Origin: Morella rubra
Lineage: Eukaryota > Streptophyta > Magnoliopsida > Fagales > Myricaceae
DNA: 64,000 nucleotides
Reading direction: 5' to 3'
NCBI GenBank assembly: GCA_003952965.2
Contig: CM025853.1
Location: 22,862,778-22,926,777, forward strand
This document shows, piece after piece, positions 24,101-36,175 of the stretch. Position numbers and translations under genes: made by a program. How positions within the stretch are numbered: position 1 is the first letter of the stretch; the number at the start of each line of letters is the position of its first letter. The notes beneath the pieces were generated by a model. It did not search any database. It was not told the DNA's origin and worked only from the letters and a program-made list of their open reading frames with translations.

Positions 24101-27100
24101 ATTGCACAAGTTCACAGCCAACAGATGTATATATCAAGTATTACATTGCAATATGCACGAAGTTACCCACATATATAGCACCATGACAGCCGCCCTTTAG
24201 TTCCCAGATTCCTGCTATAACATTCTCTTAAGAAACCTTAGACCAAAGGACATGACATGGGTTAGAGTGTGGGCATTCAACACTCATTCACTCAAAATTA
24301 ATGGGAAATCATTGGAAAATATAAATCCAGCAGTTGGAAATGTGCTTGAAACCAACTGTGAATCATCAAGTTCCTATAGCACAAGACCATTCTAGGGGCT
24401 GAGATGTTTACCTGGTGTCATTGACATACTTAGGGAAAATTAGGGGAGTGATAATCAATTAGCACCGGATTCAAGGTATGATGCAAACACAAGGAACAGT
24501 ATGTACCCTGGAGAAAATATCACATACATCTGCAACTGACAATTTCTTGCAAATAAATATCCTTTATGCTATATCTTTCGGCTTTTAGTGACAGAGAATT
24601 CAAGAGGCTCACAGGTGAAAAATCCAACATATTTTTATAAGGTGGCATACTTTTTTCTTTTCCTTTCCCTCGGCTATTTTAGTGGGCATAAAATCCTAGT
24701 TATATGTCTCTTGGCATTAGGAATCTTCTAGCTCAGAAGTACAAGCTCCAAGTCTCAGGGGTGTTCCAACAATTTGCAGATCTATGGGACTTGGCGATAC
24801 ACATGGCCCATCACTCCTTTTTGTTTTCAAAGTTTACACAAAACCATGAGGCCCATAGGCACTTTAGTTTGGGTTATTGAGTCCTTATGACATATGACAG
24901 CACCACCAGAGGGCATTAGGCTATTTGTTTTATAGATTTCAGTGGCCAAAGGGCTAAAAGCATTGCAGGATGTACTGGGCTTCATTGTGAGAATGTCTGT
25001 AAGCTTCCAGTCATTAAAACTCTTTACGCTTCCAGTCATTAAACCCACCATCTGCAATTCAGTGAGATTACAGAAAAGCTAGGATTTTGTTCGGCCTGAG
25101 AATATTTAATCCTTCTCATTCTTGTTGGTTGTACTCATAAAAATAAAAAACCTTGTTGGTTGTAAGATGACAATGAAGAGCCAGGGGTTCAGACATACCA
25201 ATAACACCAGAACTTAAATAAAGTATCTCCAAACCACTGTTTCTACCTTTGCATTAGCATTCTTCCCTACAGCAACAAAAGTTTCAAGCTTTTATTGCAT
25301 AGAGCAATGTATGAACTATTCTCTTTTCCCACCCTTCTTTTTTTTTTTTATTTGCCCACAACTTGGTGAAACTTAAGCAATGATTTTCTTTTTTCTGTTA
25401 CCACCAATGTATAGCATAGTAGAATTGACATCTTTACATAATCCCTTCAGGAGCACGAGGCTCCTAAAGTACTAGAAATGCAACCACTTACCTCCCTACA
25501 TGATTAAGACCCACCCAAACCTTGATTGTATAGCGATTCTGCTTAATCAAACACCCATTGCCTCAAATAAAAAGACTGCTTAGCATATAACAAGTCCTCA
25601 TAATTTTACGTAGGGCTTTACTTTTGAGGAGGCTACTAGTGCTTCTGATTTTATGATACTCTCTCTTCTGCTGCTGATTTACCGTTAAAAAGCTCCAATA
25701 GCCGACCACTTTTTGTAACTCATGCAAGACATATTTTATCTTCTCCAATAAGTTCCACCTGAGCTCACAATCTGATCTGTCCACTGCAGATGGTTTCGTG
25801 TATCTTTTCCATCATGGGCAGAATGGATACTGTTTAGCCTCGGCCAAAGACTTTACATGAGGGAATTGCATCAAGTCAGCATTCTTCTGCCAATACTTAT
25901 AAAGTCTTTCAACATATTCTTCCTCGGTCAATGGTAACGAGCAAAATAGAGCCACTTTTCCTTAGAAATGCCTTTCTGATCCCCTACCAGAGTGTTGACA
26001 CATGGCACTAGCTCATCAAGTCCTATTAAATGCTTAAACTTGTTGCAACTTAAACTTGATATCTGTAACTCACTGTGAAGGAGGAACTCCAAAACTTTAG
26101 GACGGATAAACTCTATGACAGCTTGAAGAGTCAAGAATTTGTAGCATTGGTCGTTATTTCTTAAGTACAAAAATTGCTTCTCGATCTCTTTTATCACAGT
26201 TCGGTTATTGTCATTAGAAAGATCTGCTTTACAGTCATTCTCCATCCTTTCAACCATATCTTCTTATTCAGCAATCTGGTCGAACCTCTCTTTCCCAAGT
26301 CAGGAACAAAAGTGCGCTGGCTGTCAGAGGTATATTTAAAGAATATAGCAAGATACCACGTGATTAACGGAAGACCCCGACTAACAAGTAAACTCTTCAA
26401 CTATTGTTAATAGCAAACACACACCTGCCACCCTGGCTAGATTCGAATAAGCCCTTCCAATTCCACCTAGTGAAAGCCAGTCGTCCCTCCAGAAGGAGTT
26501 GGCGTGTCTCTCCCTGTGATGTATTTTTTTATAGATAGACCCGTCCTTGTAAGTTTGCCTTTGATTCCCATTGAATTAGAGTTCCTCATAGATTTTCGAC
26601 TGAGCCAACATTCATATCTTCGAGGAAACAACAGTGCCTGGTTGAATTTCTTGAAGCGGAGTCGATCCCCTTTATCGCAACGAATATCTTGAGGAACTCC
26701 ACGGATGGTGCGCCCACCAGGAATGACAATGTCCCTCTTGTTAAGCTCATCCACCACCACCAACCTCTTACTCCCCTTGGCGAATTTCAGCCTAAAATCA
26801 CTGGCTAAATCGAAGCCTTTCCCCAACGCCTCCAACGCCATCCTCTCAATGCCCTTTTCCGCACCCTCTTCCGCCATGGAAGAAGAATAAGGATCTAAGA
26901 GCTTAAAATGAAGTTTCAAGATTCCACATGCATGCTTTCCTTGACCAACCCAAGGAGAATTGGTTAGTAGTAAGGATTTTGAAAGAGAGAGGAAGAGACG
27001 GAAGGCGGTTGGAGAGGTTTATAAATGCTCTACTAGCTTTCAAATTATGGGGAATAAAGAGAGATGACTCAGATGGGGAAGTTTCCCGGAAGAAGACGGA

Positions 27101-27548
27101 GATACACACGGATAAACATTGCTAGAAGAAGTTAGAAAGACAATTAAAACTCCATTTTCTGTCTGGGTGTCAAAGAGATTGACGAAAGGAAAATAGAGCG
27201 CCAACATTCATATCGCTTTAATCACAACCTGAAAAAGCAGAACATTAGCAAAGCAAACGAGGAACAGCAAAGAGAACAGTAAGAAAAACAACTAACCTGG
27301 TTGAATTGAAGCACATCGGACTTGAAGCGGAGTCGATCCCCTTTATCGCAACGAATATCTTGAGGAACTCCACGGATGGTGCGCCCACCAGGAATGACAA
27401 TGTCCCTCTTGTTAAGCTCATCCACCACCACCAACCTCTTACTCCCCTTGGCGAATTTCAGCCTAAAATCACTGGCTAAATCGAAGCCTTTCCCCAACGC
27501 CTCCAACGCCATCCTCTCAATGCCCTTTTCCGCACCCTCTTCCGCCAT
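18193..27548 (-). CDS. MACPF domain protein (CAD1/NSL1 family, At1g14780-like)
   Basis: Plant MACPF proteins share the fold of perforin and complement; Arabidopsis relatives CAD1 and NSL1 restrain salicylate-linked cell death. Exons in coding order: 27548-27297, 23921-23683, 22493-22292, 22212-22135, 22050-21867, 21264-21098, 18900-18193 (stop TGA). The total is 1830 bases, 609 residues, phase-consistent throughout and close to family length. The MACPF signature FIQTYGTHIIVG lies at about residues 164-175. Other family landmarks are MAEEGAEKGI at the start, QDIRCDKGDRLRFKSDVLQF (exon 1), KIPSGYLNAIF, YLRYKPSPEDLQ across the exon 5/6 junction, GLRLYLEGKRSNRLA, and GPHDAPGHWLVTAAKLVTQG near the C-terminus. 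The ATG at 27548 is chosen over an in-frame ATG 42 bases upstream because homologues start MAEE. Intron 1 (3.4 kb) contains a damaged duplicate of exon 1. The assignment to the At1g14780 branch rests on remembered resemblance. Confidence 0.94.
19620..19870. repeat. Dispersed repeat, related to 6078-6300
   Basis: The segment carries the accaactat-ctcaaaagctta-aataagaaaaggtgaat phrases seen at 6078-6300, with gacactccccttcacatgtgag between them. This wording resembles LTR ends of plant Copia-type repeats, but no complete element is visible. It lies in the last intron of the MACPF gene. Confidence 0.45.
26467..26877 (-). pseudogene. Damaged duplicate of MACPF exon 1
   Basis: The copy encodes the same MAEEGAEKG start and runs identically to CDKGDRLRFK. 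The next codons (SDVLQ in the good copy) are replaced after a short deletion, giving KFNQ. The donor that reads CAG|GTTAGT in the intact copy is CAG|GCACTG here. Without that donor the frame runs on for about 60 unrelated residues to a stop at 26467, predicting a 137-residue product with no MACPF core. It lies inside intron 1 of the full gene, so the main transcript should splice it out. Transcripts starting from its own promoter copy would give a truncated protein unless another donor is used. Confidence 0.85.
26605..27189. repeat. Tandem duplication in MACPF gene, inner copy
   Basis: The unit spans promoter, 5' UTR, exon 1 and the start of intron 1. From about 26653 to 27189 it appears identical to 27324-27860 at a constant offset of 671. 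At its left edge it lacks about 12 bases of exon 1 and a further ~50 bases of intron that the outer copy has. Confidence 0.92.
27018..27026 (-). promoter_or_regulatory. TATA-like box, inner promoter copy
   Basis: ATTTATAAA on the minus strand, about 141 bases upstream of the ATG of the damaged exon copy. Confidence 0.4.
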
Positions 27549-27860
27549 GGAAGAAGAATAAGGATCTAAGAGCTTAAAATGAAGTTTCAAGATTCCACAT
27601 GCATGCTTTCCTTGACCAACCCAAGGAGAATTGGTTAGTAGTAAGGATTTTGAAAGAGAGAGGAAGAGACGGAAGGCGGTTGGAGAGGTTTATAAATGCT
27701 CTACTAGCTTTCAAATTATGGGGAATAAAGAGAGATGACTCAGATGGGGAAGTTTCCCGGAAGAAGACGGAGATACACACGGATAAACATTGCTAGAAGA
27801 AGTTAGAAAGACAATTAAAACTCCATTTTCTGTCTGGGTGTCAAAGAGATTGACGAAAGG
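27210..27860. repeat. Tandem duplication in MACPF gene, outer (intact) copy
   Basis: This is the partner of 26605-27189. It keeps the full exon 1, the GTTAGT donor and the start of intron 1, and is taken as the functional copy. The two copies are separated by only about 20 bases. Confidence 0.92.
27689..27697 (-). promoter_or_regulatory. TATA-like box, MACPF gene promoter
   Basis: ATTTATAAA on the minus strand, about 141 bases upstream of the MACPF start codon. The spacing is the same as in the inner copy because both lie in the duplicated unit. Confidence 0.45.
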
Positions 27861-28736
27861 AGGCCCCACGAACTGTTGACCGAGGCTACCCTCCGAGTCT
27901 GAAGTCAACTTTAATAACCTACTGATTACCTAATCGCTTGTACCCATCCTATTAACATTACCTACCGTCTCTTCCAAGTATACTGCTGCTGGTTTTTTCT
28001 CCCTCTGTTTTTCTATTTGTTTTGAGCAGAACAACTATATTTTTTTCCTTCGCACAATTCTTCGTTTACTTTTTATTGTTTGGCCCCCGACCTCGAGAAA
28101 CAAAAACAGGAAAAGAAGAAAAGGACGGAAACACAGAGGACGGACATCTAACTGCAGATGTGCTGTAGCTGCTGGCATCATTTAGACCCAAACCCTCAAA
28201 CTCCATGGCCAAGTAGTCTCTTCCAAACTGAAAATCCGAAGCACATATGGAAGAACCTATTATCGAGTGGGAGTCGCAAACAACGACTTGTGTAACATTC
28301 TCAAACAGCGAAAAACAGAATCGGATAACGCTCTCGATCGCACGGAACCCGACTCTAAGGGGGTTGATTCTCACTTCATGAATATTTTGTTTCTTCATAT
28401 GGAAGATTTCCCGGAACGTGAAACATCTCTAGGTAGTGGCTCAAGAAAATACTTGTTAATTCCAGAGAGGATGTGTAGAGTGTATCAGGCTTTCCAGTTC
28501 AAAGTCCTTTTCAGAAGAAACGTGCAGCGCCTGCAACTGTAGTACGAAAAAGCACTGCATATTTGGATTGATGTCCTACGGCTGCTTCAGCTCCGAAAGC
28601 AACTTGTCAACTTCCGTCCCTTCCAAGACACAAGTCCATTACAAGATTAGTCTCGACGTTGAACTGCCCAAAATGCTGCGTAGCTTTGAAAGCAACTTAT
28701 CAACTTCGTGCCCAATTACTTTTGTTCCTAATATTC

Positions 28737-28823
28737 CCGATTGGAATTGTCATCTTTGATGAATTATGAGTAAGGGAATATTCCGATTGGAATTGTCATC
28801 TTTGATGAATTATGAGTAAGGGT
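28737..28823. repeat. Two-copy tandem repeat, 46-bp spacing
   Basis: The word beginning ccgattggaattgtcatc and ending atgagtaaggg appears at 28737 and again at 28783 with no visible difference. Confidence 0.85.
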
Positions 28824-28825
28824 AG

Positions 28826-28829
<4 letters not shown>

Positions 28830-28857
<28 letters not shown>
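28830..28857. repeat. (AT)n microsatellite
   Basis: About 13 uninterrupted AT units in intergenic DNA. Confidence 0.9.
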
Positions 28858-31800
28858 GATATTTGAGAGCAAAAATTTCTGAGTCTTCAAAATTTTGAGT
28901 CAAATAAAATAATTATATAAAATTTTCTTTCTATTAAATCATAACTTTTTATTTTAAAGAAATATAAAAAAATTCATTCTAATTTTTTTTTTCATTTTTT
29001 CACAAATTTTAACATTATAAAATTTTAACAATCACGCACTGTTATTGTCTCCGAGAACACAATTATGCGTGAATCAACCAAAGTCACACAGTTCAGTGGT
29101 CGCACAATGGTGTACCTGATGCTAGAGCTTGAGTTAACTCGTCAGGAGTACTAACTAAGAGGAAGGAATGTCTAACACGTTTGGTCAACTCACCACTAAC
29201 CAAAGGTATAATGCGGCATGAATCTTGAATTAGGGAGTCAGGGACTTGGGGAACTTAAATTTAGGAGGCCAAAAGGACAAAATTACACTATATATATTAA
29301 AAAGAATTTATTTATTTCTATTAATTGTTCAGTATGACTTTTAGAGTCTCCCTCTCAGGTATATTGTTTCCTATGTTTTGTATTTTCTTTATAAATAGAG
29401 AGATTTATTTTGTACTAATTATATACTTATGATATAAAATACAGTGTAATGGATGTAAATTTTTTAAACTGAACTACTTAAATTTTTGTTTGTCCAACTA
29501 TTTCTTCTCTCATCACATAAAGGAAGACAAAATCTAAACTTTAGATTTAAGAAAATAAGCTTCAATTTCGAGAGTATGGTTGCTTAAATGGCTGTAATTG
29601 CCTTTTGTTTTTGGATATTGTATGAACAATATAGATACCATTTTCTTTTTATTTTAGATTTTATACTTGTGAACCGAACGCTTCTAAAGAGAAATTAATC
29701 TTACACATAAGCGAAGAAAGATATATATAATGAAATTTGTTTACAAGTAGTAACAAAAAATTAATATTGGCTATGCATGTCCCTATCATATGATAGTAGC
29801 TAGAATTAGACATTTGGGCACCAATTTTGCAAAAGTAAACTTTACAGCCGCTAAGATATAAAAACTATACAGATCACTAGGAAAAAAAAAAAAACAATTC
29901 TTGCCTAGAGGGAAAAAAAAATCATTCTCATTAACAATTTTAAGAGTTTGACTTTTATAGGAGTAATGAAAATTTTTTAAGAAGGTTTGATTTGTAGATT
30001 GATTTTTGTTAGAATTTTGTAAAAAAATTGAAGAGATAAATGATTTGATTAAATTTTTTAATTAAAAAATAATGGAAATTGTTATTGGTGAGGCTAGAGG
30101 GCCATATGGCCCCCTTAACTTCGTCCTTACCTTACATATACTAAACTTGATTTGGAATATAATTCATTCCGAACATGTGTCAAGAACCATTCTCTGGTCT
30201 GCAGGAAAAACTAAGGAAAAGTGCCAAGAAACTCCATATTATGCTAAAAAAAGTTGCCTAATAAATAAATAAATTAATTTGCAAATAAATAATTCCGACT
30301 AACGTATATGAAAGATATTTTATGTCCAATCGGGTCAAAATTTCAACCACTCCAATCTGGTAAAAAATTCAAAGATTCTGTAGCCTTGTGAAGTCTCTTT
30401 CTTCCAATTCAAAAGGCGACATAAAATAATCATGAAGATGTGCTAACTAGCTTTGCAAATCGATGACCCGTTAGAGAGAAGTCTGCTAGCTAAAACGTCA
30501 TGGCTTGCATGAGAATATAAAAAAAAGGAGGACGAAAAGACTCGTTCAAGGGGCCATCCCATTGTGGCAGTGCTCGGCAAATGAAGCGCGTGAAACTCAC
30601 GCGCTCGAGGTAGAATGAAATCATGAATCGGGCGATGCGAAGTGGTAGATCGATATCTCATTTCGTGTCTCGAAACGGTTATATTCACTTGCTTCTTTTT
30701 TTTTCTTTTTTTTCTTCTTCTTCTTCTTCTTTATTCTTTCTTCCAGCAGCTATCGGCTTAAAAGTTGTTTGGTAAATTAGTAAACAAAAACTGGGAAAGT
30801 GTTAACGCCTCCCTAAGAACAAAGAACTTTCTGGTGCCAAAGGCCCAAAACATTTTTGACTTGTTTGGAAATGGTCGTGTTTTGGTTTTGATTTTGATTT
30901 AATTTTTGGGTTTAATTTTTAAATTTCAAATTTTTTTATTTAAATATTGTTTTGTTGTAAAAGGTTTGTTCATTATTTATATTTTAATTAATTTAATAAT
31001 ATTATTTTTTAATTATTATAATATTCAAAAAAATAAAAATAATACAAAATGACTTTAAAAAATCAGAAAAAATATATAATTAAAAAAATAAGTATAAAAT
31101 AGTTTCATAAATATCAAAAATAATAAAAATAGATAAAATATGAAAATAATAAAAAAAATTCATAAAAATTAAAAGACAAAGATAAAAATCGTGCAAAATT
31201 TATAAAACAAATAAAATTTTACAAAAATAATAAAAATAAATAAATTAAAATTTTCAAAAATAAAAACTTAGCAATAATTAGCAAATATAATCATCATCAA
31301 AATTATTATAAAAAATCATAAATAAAACAATAGAGAAAATAAAATAAAATAAAGTTACAAAAGTGTATAAATGTCTATAAAAATAAAAAAATAGAAAATT
31401 TAATTTACAAAAGTATTTCTTGCCCTATGAGATTGTGATAAGACAAAAAGGAATAGAGGCAAATGACTTCAGTCATTTACTTCACGCATTGATGATGATA
31501 TATTTATATACTTATTGCAGATATAATTCTATCTCAAAAGACACCCTGAAGAAAAATTCATTATCACCTGTGTAAAAATTATAGGATAAAACAAATCAGG
31601 ATGACTTCAGTAATTTTTCTGTTTCAAATTTTAGAAGTTTTAATGTTAAGTGAGTCTTAACTTCATCTTTTCAATCATGTTAGTTGAGACAAATTGCAAT
31701 TTGCAGCAACGACTTTCATAGAGCAAGAAGTACTTTTTGTAAATTATTATTATTATTTTTTTACTTTTATAAATTTGTAAACGTACTTTTCTATTATTTA

Positions 31801-32454
31801 AAAGGATAAATATCAAATTAGTCCCTGCAATATATGAGAAAATTATTTTGGTCCCTATAATAAGAAAACTATAAATTTAGTCTCTATAATATCCTCTTTG
31901 TTTCACCGTTCGTCCCTCTTCCTGAATCCGTTAGTCCACTCGACGAGATGCACTCTGCGTCAACTTCATTGTCATGTCCTCTCTCCAGTCAGCTCAATAT
32001 CCTATTTGACACGTCATATTAATGCTTCCCGTCTGACCCATAGTCCTAGTCATAAGCGAACTCTAGTCAACACTTAACGCCAAAAATCCCTCAACCCAAT
32101 TCGAGTTTCTCTCGGCTACCCCCAAAAATGAACCCTAACCATAATCTGCACACGCCATAGCTCATCTATTATTCCTAAATCGACTTTCCATTCGAAATCA
32201 ACTACCATTTTCGTTGGGCTCGTTGACTTGTTTTGTTGCAGGCTTTTTGCCGTGGACTGTTTCTCTTTTCATGGAAGTACATTTGTTAGAAATGTCACAA
32301 ACAGATACGGCCTGGAAGTTTATTTATTAATTTGTCTACTTTTTGCTAAAGTTTCAGTGCGTGTACGTTGGTCTTGTAGCTTGGAAGTGAGAAGTTTATT
32401 TCTACTTTTTGTTAAAGTTTTAATGCGTGTACGTTGGAAGTTTTTGGGTGAATA

Positions 32455-32870
32455 AGCGTTATTATTGAATTTCCAGCAGGTCTGAACTAGAGCAAGTTGA
32501 GGGTTGTGGACAAGGAAAGGGATGGTGCGCCAGAGAAAGTCTGGCTCGAGTTGGAAATCAGCGTCAAAGATGGCTACATTATCGCAATGTTTAACGTAGC
32601 TGTGCTTCATGCCCTCCTTGAGAGCCCTTGCTTTGTATCCATTTCGGTTGTCCCTTATCTCGTCATTGGCTCCCACTTGTAACGCTTCTCGGGCTTTCTA
32701 CCAAACAGCTTTATCAGGATAATGACAATGCCAATGTAAACCCTTTCGATAAATAGCATCAGTGACATGACCAAACAAAGAACAATTGCTATTCTTAACA
32801 GAGGGAGAATCAATGGAGCTTTGATCTGAGACCAGATAATTCCAATTTGCACGGAAAGAAACCACTGGAC
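32455..32870 (-). pseudogene. CslA (mannan synthase-like) pseudogene, internally deleted
   Basis: Two blocks match cellulose-synthase-like A proteins, Golgi enzymes that make beta-1,4-mannan. The first (about 32860 down to 32685) is the N-terminal membrane region: [49 protein letters not shown]. The second (about 32675 down to 32470) is catalytic-domain sequence: [48 protein letters not shown], and keeps the DAD motif. They are fused with a change of frame, and the roughly 100 residues expected between them are missing. Homology stops after CWKF, so the rest of the glycosyltransferase domain and the C-terminal membrane helices are absent. The fragment cannot make an enzyme. Confidence 0.88.
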
Positions 32871-32975
32871 GAGCCAGCGAGGAAGACGATTATGCGGGAT
32901 TTGTGCAAATGCGCTGCGAATGAACCTCGATTTTGGGTTGTGGGGTCCAGGTTGGTGTTGGAAGTGGTGTTCTTG

Positions 32976-33497
32976 TTGGCATGACCTTGACAGAGCAGTG
33001 AAGCTGCCAAGTCTGCAGGACAAAGGCACCAAGAACGGCTCTACAGCTCTCTTTTTAATAGAGCTTGAAGTCTCTGTGGCTGAGAACGGAAAGAAAAAGA
33101 AGAATGTTGGCATGACCTTGACAGAGCAGTGAAGCTGCCAAGTCTGCAGGACAAAGGCACCAAGAACGGCTCTACGGCTCTCTTTTTAATAGAGCTTGAA
33201 GTCTCTGTGGCTGAGAACGGAAAGAAAAAGAAGAATGTTGGCACGACCTTGACAGAGCAGTGAAGCTGCTAAGTCTGCAGGACAAAGGCACCAAGAACGG
33301 CTCTACGGCTCTCTCTTTTTAATAGAGCTTGAAGTCTCCGTGGCTGAGAACGGAAAGAAAAAGAAGAATGTTGGCATGACCTTGACAGAGCAGTGAAGCT
33401 GCTAAGTCTGCAGGACAAAGGCACCAAGAACGGCTCTACGGCTCTCTTTTTAATAAAGCTTGAAGTCTCGTGGCTGAGAACGGAAAGAAAAAGCAGA
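32976..33497. repeat. Tandem array, four copies of a ~131-bp unit
   Basis: Units start at 32976, 33107, 33238 and 33371. They are near-identical, differing by a few substitutions and a two-base indel, and the fourth diverges at its end. The array lies directly upstream (in minus-strand sense) of the CslA pseudogene, in the place of its promoter or 5' leader. Frames within it merely read through the repeat. Confidence 0.92.
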
Positions 33498-34449
33498 AGA
33501 TGATGAAGCTTTTGTATGGGCCATTTTCTCCTAGTAAAAGATAGAACCCTAACTTCACTTGACGTGAGTTGTCATCGCCACAGTTATACGTTACAATTCT
33601 CTTCGGTACTGTTGCCCAATCAGCACATCACACGTAAGCAGGTAAAAACATAGTGTGAACCAAGCCAATGAACCCCATAACCAAGACCTGAACCCATAAC
33701 CAAACAAGCCCTCGAAGGCTGAACCGCTGAAGCCACTCAAGAATTCTCAATTTTTGTTAATCCATCCGACCCAAATAATACAAAATCTCAAGCCAAAAAA
33801 TCTATCCGTTAGGTCTACTGGAAATTGAAAATGAAGAAATATCATTCTCTACATTTTTGGGTAAAATACATCCGATGGCATTCGAACAAACGTGGCAACG
33901 ATCAAGGTATTTCTCATTCACCCTAAACCTTCAATTTTTCCAACTAAGAAAAAAAAAATGCCTAACAGAACGATGAGCATACCATTAACAAAATCATATA
34001 TGCTTGATCGCACACCAAAACGACGACTCAACTTTTGACAGATACCGGAAACTCGAATCACTCAAAACAACATTCAAATAAAAAATGTCTACACTACCCA
34101 AAACTGCAAGAGAAGCAAATAATCTCCCTCTTCAACTCTATACTACACTTCTAAGCTTCTATCGGATAGGAGGCGATATTGCATAATTAAAGTCTCAACT
34201 AGCAAAAAATCAGAATAGTCCTGTTAGGAGAACAAGGAATAGAGTTGAAGAAAATCATTAATGATATCCCAACTTTCAAGTTCAACCAAAACTGTAATAA
34301 TGCATAAGAAACATCAATGTATTTAGCACCAAATAAAAATAAACTAGGTCTCCTCTGATACAGAAAACCAAAATACCTTTTCCAATGTTAAAAAACTACC
34401 AAAGAACACATTCAGGTAAGACAAGCCCCAAAACATCAATTGCAAAGAT
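33498..34449. other. Non-genic DNA and RPL21 3' flank
   Basis: No gene recognised. The right part should contain the RPL21 3' UTR. Confidence 0.6.
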
Positions 34450-36064
34450 CTAGTAACCACCCTTGAGATCATTGACCACATCATAAGGAATGGGAGTCAC
34501 AGTTTCCAATGTTGCACCCTCCACCATGAAACCTGGTTTAGGGCCCTCTGGCTGCCTCTTTGTGGTAATGACTTCACCTTTTGCCTTTGCCTCTTTCTTC
34601 AATTCATCATTCTTAAGCTTCCTAAGACGGAAATCCTCTGTGCACCTTGAAGGCAGCACATGCTCCACACGAACATGGATCCTTTTCCTGATTATTCTGT
34701 TACCCACCTGTATCAAACATACATGCATCACAATTCAGTTTCAAAACTCCAATCGCCCATTGATATGCTCCATCGAGATATAGAAAGTTGACAACGGTTG
34801 GGTATTTTGAATTTTGTACATTGCCCAAAGTATATGAAATCAAATTTGAAAACATGCTGATATACCCAAACAAAGTGCAAAACACCTGTCAATAGAAATG
34901 AAACAAATATTAAGAAAATACAAATATTCATAGGTTATGGATTGTCCAAATGAAGGAAATGGTACATAGCGCCTCCCCAATGGCAACTCCTAATGGAGTT
35001 ACCTGCTTGTGAAAAAATAACTCCTTACTGGGCTTTTCGTACAGTGTGCCAAAAGAGATGGATTCAGTGAACCACATAATGCAATCAACACTTATATGTG
35101 CTACATAACTGTTGGAAAATATAATCCGACTAATAAAACCTGAATCTACCTATTAGTTTGAGCATTTAACCATTAAGGATAGCCTGTTATTTCACGTAAT
35201 ATCAGAAATTCAAGACCTGACTCTGCACTTTACTCCAATTTCAACTAATCTTACAAGTGTTAGGCCTACCAATTAAGGGAAAATCCGGTCTATAAGCGAG
35301 AAAAACTGTTATAAATATAATACAAATAATAAAATCTACCCCTTCCTATCCTTTTGGGATAGGTGGTAATTTCACAATAACAGATCCAATGACCAACATA
35401 TATAATTAACATATAATTTATAACAATCGCACAGGCAAAACAAAATTACAGACGCAAAACATTAGAGCATATCAGCTTCACAAACAAAAGCATGGATCCA
35501 CAAACGTAAATAACGCAAACTGGAAATCGGAACGAGCTTCTACATTATCTACCAGCAACCCATTTGGACTACAAATCAACTTAAACAAGCAATCATAGAC
35601 CTGAAAAACCCACAATGCAAAGAACACAAGCAAACACGAGTATTTAACTACCAAGAACACAGACACACAACAGGAACAAAGAAAAGATAAATCCAAAACC
35701 AAAAACATCTATATCATCTCCAAAAAAAAAAACTCATACTTGAAACAAACCAATATCCTTAAGCCATAAATCTGAACCATCTCCACAAACCCCAGAAGCT
35801 AACTAAGCGTGTATGAATTGGTGTTACCTGCTTATTGATCTCGACGCCAATGGCACGTTTGGTGACGTTCCAGACTTGACCCGTGCGGCCGTGGTAGAAC
35901 TTGTGGGGCATACCCTTGTGGATTGCGCCGTTCACTTTTACGTCGACGTAGTCACCGATCTTGAAGGTCCTCAGGTAGGTCGTGAGGGGGATGTACCCCT
36001 TCTTCCTGAAGGGCCTAGCGAACAGGTCTCGGGTCCGAGAACGAAGACCATGACCAGCCGGCAT
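34450..36064 (-). CDS. RPL21: 60S ribosomal protein L21 (eL21), complete
   Basis: This is a structural protein of the cytosolic large ribosomal subunit. Exons: 36064-35828 (237 bases, 79 codons) and 34707-34450 (258 bases including stop TAG). The product is 164 residues, exactly the usual plant length. It starts [20 protein letters not shown] and contains [60 protein letters not shown] and a GGY C-terminus. The 1.12-kb intron falls after INKQ. The start codon is fixed by the conserved N-terminus. The upstream sequence has a TATA box and telo-box words typical of ribosomal protein genes. Confidence 0.97.
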
Positions 36065-36119
36065 CTTCGATCACTCTCTCTCGAACTTCAGGAAGGGGAG
36101 GATATGGAGGTCGCAGCTA

Positions 36120-36175
36120 AAACCCTAGGTGGAAGTGTTTTTGGTGCCTTTTATAGTTGGTGCTCCTAGGGTTTC
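36120..36175 (-). promoter_or_regulatory. RPL21 core promoter with telo-box motifs
   Basis: On the minus strand TATAAAGG lies at 36155-36148, about 85-90 bases upstream of the ATG. AAACCCTAG, the telo-box word common in plant ribosomal-protein promoters, lies just upstream at 36174-36166. The same word in the opposite direction lies at 36120-36128, near the expected transcription start. Confidence 0.65.

Larger units (their letters stand above)
27861..32454. other. Gene-poor, AT-rich DNA
   Basis: No gene is recognised in these 4.6 kb. A minus-strand frame of 110 codons (28066-28398) and an overlapping plus-strand frame of 91 codons (28267-28542) match nothing I know and may be chance. 30900-31430 is extremely AT-rich, low-complexity sequence. 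31805-31990 resembles one arm of a Mutator-type foldback element (phrases like aaattagtccctgcaatat), but no second arm is seen. Confidence 0.55.

Noticed and set aside
26467-26877. A second functional MACPF gene
   Set aside because: Only exon 1 is present, its donor is lost, and no further MACPF exons lie between it and the exons used by the outer copy.
32655-33244. 152-codon and 67-codon minus-strand frames through the tandem array
   Set aside because: They are read-through of the 131-bp repeat joined to the CslA fragment, not an independent gene.
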